DNA from: JAAZMI01 sp050948785 | GTDB taxonomy: Bacteria; Bacillota; Dethiobacteria; DTU022; UBA8154 | Direction: 5' to 3' | Assembly: GCA_050948785.1 (NCBI GenBank) | Contig: JBMNEM010000004.1 | Location: 124,001 to 188,000 of the forward strand | Length of the DNA: 64,000 nucleotides | Made by a program: the position numbers and the translations under genes | Notes under the pieces: generated by a model | Seen by the model: only the letters and a program-made list of their open reading frames with translations | The model's database searches: none | What the model was told of the DNA's origin: nothing | In this document: positions 36,205 to 44,243 of the stretch, in pieces | How the letters are laid out: each line of letters opens with the position of its first letter | How positions within the stretch are numbered: position 1 is the stretch's first letter

Positions 36205-37191
36205 ATGATCCTGGTAACAGGAGGTGCCGGCTACATCGGCAGTCATGTCGTAAAAAAATTATTGCAGCAAAAGTACAAGGTTATCGTTTTGGATAACTTA
36301 TCAACTGGCCATGTTGAAGCGGTAGACAAGAGGGCCATATTCGTTAAAGAAAACCTGGGTAACGGTAAAGTTTTGGAAAAAATATTTTCCTCCTATCCGC
36401 TTACCGGCGTTCTCCATTTCGGAGCCAGCTGTTATGTCGGCGAATCTGTACTTAACCCCCTTGTTTATTATCAAAACAATGTTGCCGCCACCATAACTTT
36501 ACTTCAAAAAATGTTAAAGCATGGTCTTAAAAATATCGTTTTTTCTTCAACATGTGCTGTTTACGGCACTCCGGCTGTAAAATTTATCGATGAAAAAACT
36601 GAAACCAAGCCAATCAACCCGTACGGTAAATCCAAACTAATGGTCGAACAGATCATCGCTGATTTTTCCAAAGCTTATGGTTTACAATATATTGTCCTGC
36701 GTTACTTTAATGCAGCAGGCTCCGGGCTTTCCGGAGAAATAGGCGAAGACCATTCCCCTGAAACACACCTGATCCCCATTATATTAAAACACCTCCTGGG
36801 GCAAATGGACAAAGTTGTTATCTATGGCCATGATTACCAGACAGACGACCGTACTTGCGTGCGAGATTTTATTCATGTTCACGATCTGGCAAATGCCCAT
36901 CTTCTGGCTCTGGAGCAACTTTTGAAAAACCAAACAAAAAATGAGATCTTTAATTTGGGTCATCAAAAAGGTTATTCAGTTCAAGAGATCGTAAAGACAT
37001 GCGGGAAGATTACAGGAAAAAAAGCAATAGTTGAATTTGCCGGCCGCAGGGAAGGGGACCCGCCCAGGCTGGTCGCCTGTACTAAAAAAGCGCAAAGTAT
37101 CTTAAATTGGAAGCCCGCGTACAGTATTGAAAAGATAATCGAATCGGCCTGGGAATGGCACCGCAATCACCCCCACGGGTACCAAAAATAA
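36205..37191 (+). CDS. galE: UDP-glucose 4-epimerase
   Basis: 328 residues, extended SDR: MILVTGGAGYIGSHVVKKLL (NAD binding), VLDNLSTGH, HFGASCYVGESV, SSTCAVYG and the catalytic pair in NPYGKSKLMVEQI (Tyr and Lys), RYFNAAGS, and DDRTCVRDFIHVHDLANAH, the GalE-specific block. Interconverts UDP-glucose and UDP-galactose in the cytoplasm, feeding the glycan locus. AAGAAGGG lies before the ATG. Length is typical for GalE. Confidence 0.94.
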   Translation: MILVTGGAGYIGSHVVKKLLQQKYKVIVLDNLSTGHVEAVDKRAIFVKENLGNGKVLEKIFSSYPLTGVLHFGASCYVGESVLNPLVYYQNNVAATITLLQKMLKHGLKNIVFSSTCAVYGTPAVKFIDEKTETKPINPYGKSKLMVEQIIADFSKAYGLQYIVLRYFNAAGSGLSGEIGEDHSPETHLIPIILKHLLGQMDKVVIYGHDYQTDDRTCVRDFIHVHDLANAHLLALEQLLKNQTKNEIFNLGHQKGYSVQEIVKTCGKITGKKAIVEFAGRREGDPPRLVACTKKAQSILNWKPAYSIEKIIESAWEWHRNHPHGYQK

Positions 37192-37666
37192 TCTCACCAC
37201 CACCCGGTAAACGGCTTGACATACCGACCTGCGGCACCCCATTCTCTCATCCTGCATTTTCCGCAAGTTTTGAAGTAAACGTGACCTGCAGCACCAGCAG
37301 CACGCCTTACCATCTTTTTAGCCCCATACCGCCAAAGACGTCGTTGCCGGTAGACTTACGACCGAGTAGCCAGCAGCGCTCCTCCCTCCCCCTCCAGAGC
37401 CTTTACTCGTTATCGACCCTGAATGAACAATTTTTTTACCTGCGGAATAACATAAAATGATTCACTACCACAATCCCCTTCAAGTCCTAAAAATAGATAG
37501 AAATGAACTATTATTGATCCTATTATAATCAGGTTTTAATCAGGAATATTTCCGGCGCTTTTCAAGCAAATTGACATGCTATCTTGTGGCACCAGTAGCA
37601 CACGCTGGTAATGCATGCGCTGCGCTGGGGTTTTGTAAAAAATTGTTAATTCGAGGTCGATAGTAA
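37192..37666. other. Intergenic region, no feature recognised
   Basis: 475 bases between galE and the UDP-glucose dehydrogenase gene. A C-rich, poorly structured stretch (about 37200-37400) has an open frame of about 100 codons on the plus strand, but composition is unlike a protein and there is no ribosome binding site. An imperfect palindrome with CACACGCTGG lies near 37595-37630. Confidence 0.5.
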
Positions 37667-38977
37667 ATGGAGAAAACAAAAATTGGTATTGTCGGAGGTC
37701 TGGGGCATATCGGGCTTGTTCAGGCAGCCTGCCTGGCTAAACTCGGTTATCAAACCGTAGCCTATGATAAAAATTTGACAAAAGTAGAGAAAATATTTCA
37801 GGGCATACTGCCTTTTTTTGAAGCTGGGTTGGAAGAGATTGTGCAATCAACAATAAAGAACGGATTACTGCACTTTACATCCAGTGTCAGGGACTTACAG
37901 GAAAGTGATATTATTTTTATCTGTGTTGGCACACCTTCCTTGCCCACCGGAGAAGCAGATACCTCCCAGGTATATGCAGCGGTGGAAGAAGTTGCCCGAA
38001 ATAGAAACAATCACTGTCTGGTTGCAGTAAAGAGTACGGTGCCTGTAGGCACAAACCGTAAATTAACAGTTTACCTGGAAGAAAACAACCTTTCGGAAAA
38101 GGTGGCCATGATTTCCAACCCGGAGTTCCTCCGGGAAGGGTCGGGAGTACAGGACTTTTGGGAACCGTCCAGAATAATTGTTGGCGCCCGGTCGCAAGAA
38201 GCTGCGGAAAAGGTTGCCCGCCTGTACAGCCCTCCCGGGGTTCCTGTAATCATGACAAGCTGGGAAAACGCCGAATTGATTAAGCACGCCAGCAATGCTT
38301 TTCTGGCTAACAAGATCTCCTTTATTAACGAAATAGCTCTCTTGTGTGAGAAAGTCGGCGGCGATATTCGCGTCGTCAGTAAAGGAATCGGCCTGGATCC
38401 CAGAATAAACCCTTATTTTCTGGAAGCAGGAGCGGGTTTTAGCGGCCCCTGCCTGGAAAAGGACCTCAAATCTTTAATTTACCAGTTCCATACAGCAGAG
38501 AAAAAAGCAAAATTACTGGAATCCGTACTGGAGGTAAATGAAGGCCAACGCAGCAACATAGTGCACAAACTTCAGGAACATCTGGGCACCCTGGAAGGAA
38601 GGCGCATCGGCGTCCTGGGAATGGCCTTTAAAGCGGAAACGGACGATATAAGAGATTCCCACAGCCTGCCCATTGTGAGACACCTTCTCTCCCTGGGAGC
38701 CGTATTGACCGTCCATGATCCCGGGGTTAAATCTCCCCAACAAGCCGGGCTTGCCGCGGCTGATCTTCCGAAGGTCGAATGGGCCTTGTCCCCATACGAA
38801 GCAGCACAGGGAAAAGATGCACTTTTAATTTTGACCGCTTGGCCTGAATACCGGGAGTTAAACCTTAAGCGTTTAAAGGATTCCCTGGTATATCCCCTGA
38901 TCGTTGACGGCAGAAATCTGTTTGACTCACAAGAGATGCAAGCCCTGAACATTAAATACCTGGGGGTAGGAATATGA
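37667..38977 (+). CDS. UDP-glucose 6-dehydrogenase
   Basis: 436 residues of the UDP-glucose/GDP-mannose dehydrogenase family: N-terminal NAD domain (KIGIVGGLGHIGLVQAACLA), VGTPSLPTGEADTS, KSTVPVGTNRKL, central dimerisation helix, catalytic Cys in AGFSGPCLEKDL (about residue 260), and C-terminal UDP-binding domain (GMAFKAETDDIRDSHSLPIV). Oxidises UDP-glucose to UDP-glucuronate. The stop overlaps the start of the next SDR gene by four bases, so the two act together, probably UDP-GlcA then its conversion. GDP-mannose or UDP-ManNAc dehydrogenase is less likely. Confidence 0.86.
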   Translation: MEKTKIGIVGGLGHIGLVQAACLAKLGYQTVAYDKNLTKVEKIFQGILPFFEAGLEEIVQSTIKNGLLHFTSSVRDLQESDIIFICVGTPSLPTGEADTSQVYAAVEEVARNRNNHCLVAVKSTVPVGTNRKLTVYLEENNLSEKVAMISNPEFLREGSGVQDFWEPSRIIVGARSQEAAEKVARLYSPPGVPVIMTSWENAELIKHASNAFLANKISFINEIALLCEKVGGDIRVVSKGIGLDPRINPYFLEAGAGFSGPCLEKDLKSLIYQFHTAEKKAKLLESVLEVNEGQRSNIVHKLQEHLGTLEGRRIGVLGMAFKAETDDIRDSHSLPIVRHLLSLGAVLTVHDPGVKSPQQAGLAAADLPKVEWALSPYEAAQGKDALLILTAWPEYRELNLKRLKDSLVYPLIVDGRNLFDSQEMQALNIKYLGVGI

Positions 38978-39945
38978 ACTATTTAGTAACCGGAGCCGCC
39001 GGTTTTCTCGGCTCGCATATCTGCACAGCATTAATAGCAAAAGATAATAAGGTTTGGGGTCTGGATGACCTCAGCAAAGGAAAGCTGGAAAACCTGGGAC
39101 ACATCCTGAATAACCCTCATTTCAACTTTATCCCGGGCTCTATATCCCAGGAAGATGTTTTGCTGGAAGTGATAAAAAAAACCGATGTTATTTACCACCT
39201 GGCAGCCATTGTAGGAGTAAAACGATATGTCGAAGACCCGGCAAAAGTAATTGAAGTCAATGTGTGCCAGACCCTGCACCTCCTGGATTTGGCCTGGAAA
39301 CTGGGTAAAAAAGTAATCTTCACCTCCACCTCGGAGATATACGGAAAAAATAAAGAGGTTCCTTTCCGGGAAGATGCAGACCGGGTTTACGGTCCATCTA
39401 CTGCAGATCGCTGGTGTTATGCCGTCTCCAAAAGTGCGGCGGAACACCTTTGTCATCATTATGCCCGGCGGGGACTTCCCCTGGTTATTGTACGTTACTT
39501 TAACGTCTACGGCCCCCGGGCGGACGGTTCCGCTTACGGCGGAGTGGCAACCCGTTTCATTAATCAGGTTCTTAACAACAAACCTATAACCGTACACGGC
39601 GATGGCAGCCAAACCCGCTGCTTTACTTATATGGAAGATATTGTCGGAGGGACGCTGGAGGCGGGCAGCCGCCCGCAAGCAGAAGGAATGATTTTTAACC
39701 TGGGGCACCGCCGGGAAACCTCTATCCTCGAGCTGGCACAAATGATCCTTAATATTTCGGGAATAAAAGGAGAAATAATTTTTCAACCACACCAAGATTT
39801 TTATGGACCGTATTACGAAGATATCCCCAGGAGAATCCCCGATCTCTCCGCTGCCGAACAGATCCTGGACTACCGCCCCCAAGTTTCTTTGGAAGATGGC
39901 TTGAAAAAAACTTTCAAGTGGTACCGCCATAAAATCTTCAGTTAG
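38974..39945 (+). CDS. SDR nucleotide-sugar enzyme, UDP-glucuronate decarboxylase or epimerase-like
   Basis: 323 residues: MNYLVTGAAGFLGSHICTAL, YHLAAIVGVKRYVEDP, TSTSEIYGKNKEVPF, catalytic pair in WCYAVSKSAAEHL, VRYFNVYGPRADGSAYGGVA and GSQTRCFTYMEDIV. The combination resembles UDP-glucuronate decarboxylase (UDP-xylose synthase) and UDP-glucuronate epimerases. Translational coupling to the UDP-glucose dehydrogenase gene makes UDP-glucuronate the likely substrate. Decarboxylation versus epimerisation cannot be decided by eye. Confidence 0.82.
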   Translation: MNYLVTGAAGFLGSHICTALIAKDNKVWGLDDLSKGKLENLGHILNNPHFNFIPGSISQEDVLLEVIKKTDVIYHLAAIVGVKRYVEDPAKVIEVNVCQTLHLLDLAWKLGKKVIFTSTSEIYGKNKEVPFREDADRVYGPSTADRWCYAVSKSAAEHLCHHYARRGLPLVIVRYFNVYGPRADGSAYGGVATRFINQVLNNKPITVHGDGSQTRCFTYMEDIVGGTLEAGSRPQAEGMIFNLGHRRETSILELAQMILNISGIKGEIIFQPHQDFYGPYYEDIPRRIPDLSAAEQILDYRPQVSLEDGLKKTFKWYRHKIFS

Positions 39946-40013
39946 AAAACCTCAAACTTCCAATAAAATGCCTCCAGATCTTTCATTTCCAGAAAGATTA
40001 CCTTGGAAAGGCC

Positions 40014-40057
40014 AAGGGGCTGCCCCTAGTTTTGGAGGCAGCCCCTTGACTTTTTTT
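40014..40057 (+). terminator. Intrinsic terminator after the glycan operon (family copy 1)
   Basis: AAGGGGCTGCC / GGCAGCCCCTT with a 12-base loop and seven T. The same hairpin, with the same downstream sequence TTTTTTAAGYGTTACTTC, occurs at 42972-43018 and 58975-59022, so it is also a dispersed repeat that carries the 3' end of a decayed gene. Confidence 0.85.
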
Positions 40058-40386
40058 AAGTGTTACTTCTCAAAAAACGTTGCTTTCGGCGAAATACTAC
40101 CACTTCTGATATGATACCTAGCAAGTATTGACCTGTTCCCGATAAAATGGACACCCTTACGTGCAAATAACTTTTTTATCGCTCTTTTTCTGTGGTCTCT
40201 GCCCACACCCGCCCTCGCCGGGAGGCAACCCGTCATGTTTTTAAAAATATTGCCGACTGGATTGCAGGGGTGTAACTTTGGTCGGCATTATGGCTTCTTG
40301 TTCATGCTATTATGTATATATTTTTATTAACACAAATATACACCCTTTGGACTCTACGACATATTATAAACTAAGGAGGCAAATCA
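40058..40386. other. Intergenic region with possible insertion-sequence end
   Basis: The first bases continue the dispersed terminator repeat. Around 40124-40153 the sequence TTGACCTGTTCCCGATAAAA resembles the outer ends of some IS3/IS481-type elements, but no transposase is present. Further right nothing is recognised until the ribosome binding site at 40373. Confidence 0.35.
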
Positions 40387-40584
40387 ATGAGTCTTTCACC
40401 AAGTCTTATGTCCAAACTAAAGCAGATTATCGATCTAGATATTCAAGCCATGGGCTTACTAGCAGAAATAGTTGATGATTTAGACGATCCGGCCCTTCGT
40501 GCCATTATTACTAGCATTATTGGAGATGAGAATAGCCACGTAAGGATCTTTACGTTGTTACTGTCACTCGCTAGCGAACGATAA
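40387..40584 (+). CDS. Small ferritin-like protein
   Basis: 65 residues, almost entirely helical, with a paired pattern IDLDIQAMGLLAEIVDD and IITSIIGDENSHVRIFTLLL. The GDExxHxR motif is shared with the larger ferritin-like protein 370 bases downstream (GNEYGHAR, GDEYAHAR), so this is a single half-module of the same fold with candidate metal ligands Glu and His. AAGGAGG lies eight bases before the ATG. Function unknown; possibly a spore or oxidative-stress protein. Confidence 0.7.
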   Translation: MSLSPSLMSKLKQIIDLDIQAMGLLAEIVDDLDDPALRAIITSIIGDENSHVRIFTLLLSLASER

Positions 40585-40955
40585 TTCCCAAAGAACCTCC
40601 GCTGTTTTCCAGTGCTCTAAAGTAGAAAAAACTTTGCAGACAGAGCCTCTTGAGAAAACTCCACTTCCTTCTGCTAATAATCCGGTAGTGGATATTCTCG
40701 TCTCAAAGAAAAACCCTTTGCATTATCAAACACACGATTCCAAAACTGAAGAAAAAAGAATGGATAGACGTACGTTAAACCAGCGGATGGTCCCGGCAAG
40801 AGTCCGGATGAACCCCTACAAAAAAGCAAAATAAAATGGTTTGGACATTTCGCAGTTAAGTTAAGAAAATGCAGCAGTTGCATTTTGTTTGGAAACAAAA
40901 TCATGCTCAAAAAAGCTGAGAAAAACTCAAATAAAAAAAGAAAGGGTGTTTGTTA
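40585..40955. other. Intergenic region with two overlapping hairpins
   Basis: AAAATGCA / TGCATTTT (40866-40886) and TTTTGTTT / AAACAAAA (40883-40900) share the four bases TTTT and so cannot both form. They lie 56 bases before the start of the second ferritin-like gene. A 66-codon TTG-started plus-strand frame at 40634-40834 lacks a ribosome binding site and is probably not a gene. Confidence 0.5.
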
Positions 40956-41405
40956 ATGTATCAACACAAACCAACCCCCCCAGTGCCATGTCCCCAATGT
41001 GACAATTTCCGTGAACAGCTAGAAGAATCGATACAAGATGAGATCTGCGATGCTGGATTTTACGCTCAGATAGCCAATGAGGCTCCTACTGACATTCTTC
41101 GGGAAATCACCACAAGTATTGTCGGAAACGAATATGGGCATGCGCGACTACAGGCTTCGCTTTTAGGCGTTTGTCCACCTCCGGTATCATGCCCTCCAGA
41201 TTGCCCGTCAGCGACTGGTGACTTCGAGGCAGATGTGAGGGTAGCTATCAGAGGTGAATTAGAAGCAATTAGACGGTATGCGGGGCTGGCAGGATGTGCT
41301 CCAAACCCCGAAGTCCGTTATTTGTTGACCTCAATCCTTGGAGATGAATACGCGCACGCAAGGATTTGGAATGCAATGCTCCTTGCTCCTTCACTCTGCG
41401 AATAA
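40956..41405 (+). CDS. Ferritin-like domain protein with Cys/Pro-rich segments
   Basis: 149 residues. After a short N-terminus with a CPQC pair, there are two repeats of a ferritin-like helix pair: FREQLEESIQDEICDAGFYA ... GNEYGHARLQ and FEADVRVAIRGELEAIRRYA ... GDEYAHARIW. They are separated by a Cys/Pro-rich linker (CPPPVSCPPDCP). Candidate di-metal ligands (Glu and E-x2-H) are present in both repeats. ATG 40956 is chosen over TTG 40950 because AAAGGG is then about ten bases away. Partner of the 65-residue protein just upstream. Role unknown. Confidence 0.8.
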   Translation: MYQHKPTPPVPCPQCDNFREQLEESIQDEICDAGFYAQIANEAPTDILREITTSIVGNEYGHARLQASLLGVCPPPVSCPPDCPSATGDFEADVRVAIRGELEAIRRYAGLAGCAPNPEVRYLLTSILGDEYAHARIWNAMLLAPSLCE

Positions 41406-41484
41406 CCTTTCCAAAAACAGGAACAGGATACTGTATGAAAAATATGTTGGATAAATTATCTTAATAGCAAAACACACTAAAAAA

Positions 41485-41520
41485 ATGAAGGCCGGTGTAT
41501 ATTCAAGCACTGGCCTTCAT
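41485..41520. terminator. Strong bidirectional terminator hairpin
   Basis: ATGAAGGCCGGTG pairs with CACTGGCCTTCAT (13 base pairs, one G-U) around a ten-base loop; on the minus strand the stem is followed by seven T. It closes the ferritin-like gene on one side and the decayed RAYT gene on the other. Confidence 0.75.
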
Positions 41521-41589
41521 TGTGGAGCACCAGGCATGAGTGCCAAAACGGCACAAATAATACCTGTTATGATTGCCAGATTTATTTAA

Positions 41590-41675
41590 TGACACCCTTG
41601 CTTAAACCCAATAAACCCATACCTTGCCAGCTGTTTAATACTGGTTTTTTATTTCATAAAGTTGGAGAAACGCCC
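41590..41675 (-). pseudogene. Remnant of a RAYT transposase 3' end
   Basis: On the minus strand the decayed sequence keeps pieces of the C-terminal helix-turn-helix of the intact RAYT at 59119-59868: KTSIKQLAR and then SKGVI in a shifted frame. Nucleotide identity is obvious along ACACCCTTGCTT and AATACTGGTTTTTT. The rest of the gene is missing. Confidence 0.7.
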
Positions 41676-41760
41676 CCTGTCCTTCCAGTATTTTGTTAGG
41701 GTTTACATGATCCCTTGGCGTTAAGTATAATTAAGGTAAGGAAAGCGGGGTGTTGGGAAA

Positions 41761-42843
41761 TTGCGCACAGGAACTACCAGATTGCCCCTACACGGGGGGA
41801 AATGCCCGGCCTGGCTTTTTCAGAAAATGAAACACCTTGCCGGCCTGATCATTGAGGTTGTTGTCCTAGAGTTTGGAGCAAAGGAGGTCTTGCGCCGGGT
41901 AGCAGACCCCTACTGGTTCCAGGCTTTAGGTTGTACTCTTGGTTTTGACTGGCATTCTTCCGGGCTTACTACCACGACCTGCGCAGCCCTTAAAGATGGA
42001 ATTAAAAACAGGGAGAAAGAGCTGGGTCTTTTCATTGCCGGGGGAAAGGGAAGGACTGCTCTGCAGACGCCCCGGGAGATTGAAGCAGCCGGCAGCAAGT
42101 TTGCCCTGGACCGGCATGTTGAGGGTCTGCAGGAAACCAGCAGACTCGTAGCCAAGGTGGATAATACAGCCCTGCAGGACGGTTTTGACCTCTACCATCA
42201 CTGTATCTTTTTTACAGATGAGGGGGATTGGTCCGTGGTGCAACAGGGTATGAACAAAGACTCCCGGTGGGCCAGGCGCTACCACTGGTTGGGGGAGGAA
42301 TTAAAAAATTTTGTTTCCGAGCCCCATCACGCTGTATGCTGTGATTACCGCCAGGACAACATCCTTAACCTGGTGGCAAAAGAAAGTGAGGGAAACAGGC
42401 GGGCAAGTGTTCTTTTAAGCAAGGAAAACCCGGAGAAGTTTCTGAAAGAGTGGTCAAAAATCAAAGAACACGAGACTTCACTGGATCTCCCCCGGCATCA
42501 TCCTTTACCCCAGGGAAAAAGACTTTCTGCTTCCCTATATAAAGCTTTTCTGGAACAGCCGGCAGATTTCCAGGGACTTTTATCCGTCTCCGGGGTAGGG
42601 CCGCAGACCGTTAGGGCATTAAGTCTCCTGGCGGAGCTGACTTTCGGAATGCCGCCCAGCCACAGGGATCCGGCCCGCTATAGTTTTGCCCACGGGGGTA
42701 AAGACGGCCACCCCTACCCTGTAAACAAAGAAACATACAATCAGTCCATCCAGGTTTTACAGGAAACCGTATCCAAGGCCAGAATCGGCGAGTTTGAGAA
42801 GATGAAAGCTTTAAAGCGTCTTGCCGTCTTTAAAAATAAATAA
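41761..42843 (+). CDS. DUF763 protein
   Basis: 360 residues of the DUF763 family, known mostly from archaea and thermophiles and of unknown function. The TTG start gives the conserved N-terminus MRTGTTRLPLHGGKCPAWLF. Later features are LGFDWHSSGLTTT, KVDNTALQDGFDLYHHCIFF, a helix-hairpin-helix (LLSVSGVGPQTVRALSLLAE, about 285-305) that suggests DNA binding, and FGMPPSHRDPARYSFAHGGKDGHPYPV. A truncated second copy lies at 52855-53008, and a REP-like palindrome sits just after the stop. The upstream 70 bases are shared by both copies. Confidence 0.85.
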   Translation: MRTGTTRLPLHGGKCPAWLFQKMKHLAGLIIEVVVLEFGAKEVLRRVADPYWFQALGCTLGFDWHSSGLTTTTCAALKDGIKNREKELGLFIAGGKGRTALQTPREIEAAGSKFALDRHVEGLQETSRLVAKVDNTALQDGFDLYHHCIFFTDEGDWSVVQQGMNKDSRWARRYHWLGEELKNFVSEPHHAVCCDYRQDNILNLVAKESEGNRRASVLLSKENPEKFLKEWSKIKEHETSLDLPRHHPLPQGKRLSASLYKAFLEQPADFQGLLSVSGVGPQTVRALSLLAELTFGMPPSHRDPARYSFAHGGKDGHPYPVNKETYNQSIQVLQETVSKARIGEFEKMKALKRLAVFKNK

Positions 42844-42869
42844 GGACAAGGGGACGCTTCTCCCGTCCC
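42844..42869. repeat. REP-like palindrome (GGACAAGGGGACG family)
   Basis: GGACAAGGGGACGCTTCTCC followed by CGTCCC; GGGACG / CGTCCC form a perfect stem around a seven-base loop. Identical to copies at 49135-49160 and 59092-59117. It starts one base after the DUF763 stop. Confidence 0.85.
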
Positions 42870-42971
42870 GAAAGGATGGAAGGAAAGGACTTGAGAACGG
42901 CAGACTGTGTGGTAAATAATGCCAAATGAAAATCGATTAGTTGCGGTAAATTTTTCATTTCAGTACTGGCC

Positions 42972-43018
42972 AAGGGGTTGCTCCTAGTTTTAGGAAGCAG
43001 CCCCTTGATCTTTTTTAA
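42972..43018. terminator. Terminator hairpin (family copy 2)
   Basis: AAGGGGTTGCT / AGCAGCCCCTT and a run of six T, nearly identical to the hairpins at 40014 and 58975. Here it lies directly downstream of the decayed DUF3782-like gene read on the minus strand. Confidence 0.8.
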
Positions 43019-43021
43019 GCG

Positions 43022-43250
43022 TTACTTCCTGAATACTTCGTGGTAATTGAGGATTTCCATGGTGTCACCTTTGAGAGCCATAACAAAGATCTTGTTTTTT
43101 GTAGCCTGTTTAATGATGTTTTCTTCTATGTTTAAGGAGGCAAAGATGGGAATCAATCTTTTTACCGGCTAACTCAGGAAAATAATTGAAAAATTCCTTG
43201 ATAGTTTGGGAAAAATCCTTCACATACTCCGAACGGGGAGTCGATTTTGT
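43022..43250 (-). pseudogene. C-terminal remnant of a DUF3782-like (PD-(D/E)XK-type) gene
   Basis: Minus strand encodes VKDFSQTIKEFFNYFPELAG then, after a frame shift near 43150, ASLNIEENIIKQATKNKIFV and ALKGDTMEILNYHEVFRK with a stop at 43022. The pattern resembles the C-terminal nuclease-like domain of DUF3782 proteins. The 5' part is lost where the sequence meets the radical SAM remnant. The last 20 codons recur at 59028-59083. Confidence 0.55.
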
Positions 43251-43252
43251 AG

Positions 43253-43765
43253 GCGGATAAGAAGCGCTACCGCGGCCGGCACCAGGGCGGCGGTTTAAAT
43301 ATTCCTTTAGTTTATAACACCGGGGGATACGACTTGCCGGAAACCCTGGGCCTTCTTGCAGGTGTTGTTGATATTTATATGCCGGACATGAAGTTTGGTT
43401 TTGGCAAGGCAGCCGCCTTGTGTGCGCAGGCTCCTGATTATCCGGAGGTTAATTTCAGTGCGGTGCAAGAAATGCATCGTCAAACCGGGGCCCTGGTTAC
43501 GGATCAGCAGGGTATTGCCGTGCGCGGTTTGTTGGTGAGACATTTGGTTTTACCGGAGGACCTGGCCGGGACGGCTGCGGTTATGAAATTTATTTCTGAA
43601 GAAATTGGCCAGGATACCTATGTAAACATTATGGATCAATATTACCCCTGCCACGATGCGGTAGGGCACCCGGTTTTAGGGCGGCGCATTAGCAGTGAGG
43701 AGTTTAGCCGGGCGTTGGAGACTGCCCGGAATTTCGGATTAACCCGCCTGCTGCAAAAGGAGTGA
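43253..43765 (+). pseudogene. C-terminal half of a PflA-like radical SAM protein (COG1313 type)
   Basis: Open for 171 codons after a TAG, without a start codon or ribosome binding site. LNIPLVYNTGGYDLPETLGL, VVDIYMPDMKFGFG, GLLVRHLVLPEDLAG and TYVNIMDQYYPCHDA are characteristic of this radical SAM group. The N-terminal half with the CxxxCxxC iron-sulphur motif is missing, so it is a 5'-truncated pseudogene. Its left edge touches the DUF3782-like remnant at about 43250, marking a deletion or insertion junction. Confidence 0.8.
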
Positions 43766-43779
43766 CTCAATCTTGGGTC

Positions 43780-43995
43780 AAACACGGGGACGGTTCTCTG
43801 TTTGTGCGCCAGGTAACAGCCCAATTTGTTGATTGACGCAAACAGGGGATCAGCCTTTCATTCGGATCGAACGAATAGTTGTAATCCGCTTCGCCCTTAT
43901 TTTTGCAAAGTGGAAGTGGAGCCATTTTCTTTGACTGGCAAACAAAGAACCGTCCCCGTGTTTGACGTCCCCGTGTTTGACGTCCCCGTGTTTGA
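43780..43995. repeat. Inverted REP-like pair with 15-bp tandem repeat
   Basis: AAACACGGGGACGGTTCTCT at about 43782-43801 is inverted at about 43940-43964 (AAAGAACCGTCCCCGTGTTT). The right copy continues into three exact tandem copies of CGTCCCCGTGTTTGA at 43951-43965, 43966-43980 and 43981-43995. No gene lies between. It looks like a REP doublet whose right arm has been amplified. Confidence 0.8.
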
Positions 43996-44039
43996 CGTGT
44001 TTGAAGAACCAGTTCATCACAGGAATTTACGCAGGCCTT

Positions 44040-44110
44040 TCCTTAAAATAATTCCCTGCCACTGCTAATCCATAGCGGATTTTCACTGCCAGGCTATCGC
44101 CCATGCCATG
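44040..44110 (-). repeat. Dispersed repeat, decayed gene 3' end (copy 1)
   Basis: The minus strand reads GDSLAVKIRYGLAVAGNYFK before a stop. A related block at 52684-52738 reads GDSLVVKVRYGLSSG. I do not recognise the parent protein; the pair shows that the same sequence has been duplicated and has decayed. Confidence 0.5.
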
Positions 44111-44243
44111 TTTCCTTGGTCACTATCAAAATATCAATGTCTAATTCGGGGGCACACGTACCTTTTGTTTTAGAAACCATAAAACTTTATCTCCAATAAA
44201 CCTGCTCCGAGAATATCTTTACACTGATTTGGTCTGGCTTCGC

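Noticed and set aside
37155..37460. 101-codon plus-strand frame after galE
   Set aside because: Ser/Pro-rich, overlaps the galE end and has no ribosome binding site; treated as non-coding.
39031..39930. 299-codon open frame on the minus strand
   Set aside because: It lies entirely opposite the UXS-like SDR gene, has no family motifs or ribosome binding site, and its composition is that of an antisense shadow.
40342..40368. AC-N16-CATATTATA resembling a sigma-K promoter before the small ferritin-like gene
   Set aside because: The implied transcription start would fall inside the ribosome binding site at 40373-40379, leaving no usable leader.
40634..40834. 66-codon frame starting with TTG between the ferritin-like genes
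   Set aside because: No ribosome binding site, no family resemblance and low-complexity basic composition.
43951..43995. Three regular repeats considered as a CRISPR start
   Set aside because: The units are directly adjacent with no spacers and there are no cas genes; it is a simple tandem repeat.
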